Below, one piece after another: positions 63,840 to 64,000 of a stretch of 64,000 nt of DNA. The position numbers and the translations under genes are program-made. Below the pieces are notes generated by a model that made no database searches, was not told the DNA's origin, and saw nothing but the letters and a program-made list of their open reading frames with translations. The DNA lies in contig NZ_KB849164.1 in the NCBI RefSeq assembly GCF_000367925.1, positions 82,497-146,496 on the forward strand, written 5' to 3'. Positions within the stretch are counted from its first letter, which is position 1, and each line of letters begins with the position of its first letter. Origin of the DNA: Acinetobacter bohemicus ANC 3994 (GTDB lineage: Bacteria; Pseudomonadota; Gammaproteobacteria; Pseudomonadales; Moraxellaceae).

Positions 63840-64000
63840 TCAGTACTTAAGGCGTTTACTGGATTGAATTCTTGATTCTAAATCAAGCATATCTATGAGA
63901 GAAAGATTAGAAGTATCGCCTGTAAAACCCAAATTTTTAAGTCGCTTGCTGGATTGAATTCTTGATTCTAAATCAAGCATATCTATGAGAGAAAAATTAG
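63840..64000 (-). CDS. C-terminal fragment of a protein ending in 30-residue tandem repeats
   Basis: A minus-strand frame is open from the right edge to a TGA at 63840-63842, giving 52 complete codons. It encodes nearly two copies of a 30-residue unit: NLSLIDMLDLESRIQSSKRL then KNLGFTGDTS, the last copy ending KRLKY. The unit period is 90 bases, and the shared 52-base DNA core differs at one position between copies. The DNA also holds a small dyad (CTTGATT/AATCAAG), but the open frame and 3n period favour coding. No family is recognised; more repeats may lie beyond the edge. Confidence 0.65.
   Translation of the reverse strand, partial: NFSLIDMLDLESRIQSSKRLKNLGFTGDTSNLSLIDMLDLESRIQSSKRLKY

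Noticed and set aside
63847..64000. CRISPR array or tRNA-like repeat at the right edge
   Set aside because: The dyad CTTGATT-CTA-AATCAAG looks like an anticodon arm, but no T-arm or acceptor stem is consistent in both copies. The 64-base repeat is too long for CRISPR. An open frame with a 90-base period explains it better.

Overview
The window is a chromosomal segment of a gammaproteobacterium in the Moraxellaceae, most likely Acinetobacter. This rests on low-GC, A/T-ending codon use, on the protein sequences of housekeeping genes, and on familiar local gene orders: rpsL-rpsG-fusA-tuf, minC-minD-minE, dut-algC-argB, rnfH/bamE/fur, and pilT-pilU divergent from a yggS homologue. The genus is an inference. 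No tRNA, rRNA, CRISPR array, insertion sequence or prophage was seen.

Layout. 1-3.5 kb: end of a D-alanine catabolic cluster (dadA fragment, dadX, ridA, cycA) with a structured leader before cycA. 3.6-8.3 kb: a membrane acyltransferase, hemJ, fabB and an EcsC-like gene. 8.4-13.1 kb: the str operon, with paired inverted repeats in its intercistronic gaps. 13.2-20.7 kb: a diiron-type hydrolase, rimI, the N-degron transferases bpt and aat, trxB and ftsK. 20.7-28.8 kb: a small membrane protein, a LysR regulator divergent from an AEC transporter, a PA4642-type gene, a tandem hairpin repeat, the min operon, an ion-channel-like membrane protein, a YihG-type acyltransferase and an OmpA-like lipoprotein. 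28.9-38.7 kb: rep, dut, algC, argB, a class II amidotransferase, bacteriohemerythrin, a possible NSS-type transporter, rnfH, bamE and fur. 38.7-48 kb: pilU/pilT, yggS, sbcC/sbcD and a PAS-GGDEF protein.

From about 48 kb the content is more accessory: an exported MBL-fold protein, a low-GC HEPN-like/zinc-ribbon gene, metG, a second gene with an R-x4-H motif, an ABM monooxygenase, a SbmA/BacA-type transporter, and a run of exported or lipid-anchored proteins of unknown function. Intergenic space grows here and carries dispersed non-coding repeats: a 147-bp family at 54976 and 60864, a compound hairpin block at 50098, and a second family at 50221 and 63633.

The right edge cuts through a minus-strand gene. 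Its last 52 codons consist of nearly two copies of a 30-residue (90-bp) tandem repeat. The DNA alone looks like a non-coding repeat array, but one frame is open throughout.

Most genes are core metabolism. The less explained parts are the structured leaders (cycA, rpsG, algC), the dispersed hairpin repeats, the two HEPN-like genes flanking metG, the channel-like gene at 25900 and the repeat-ended protein at the right edge.
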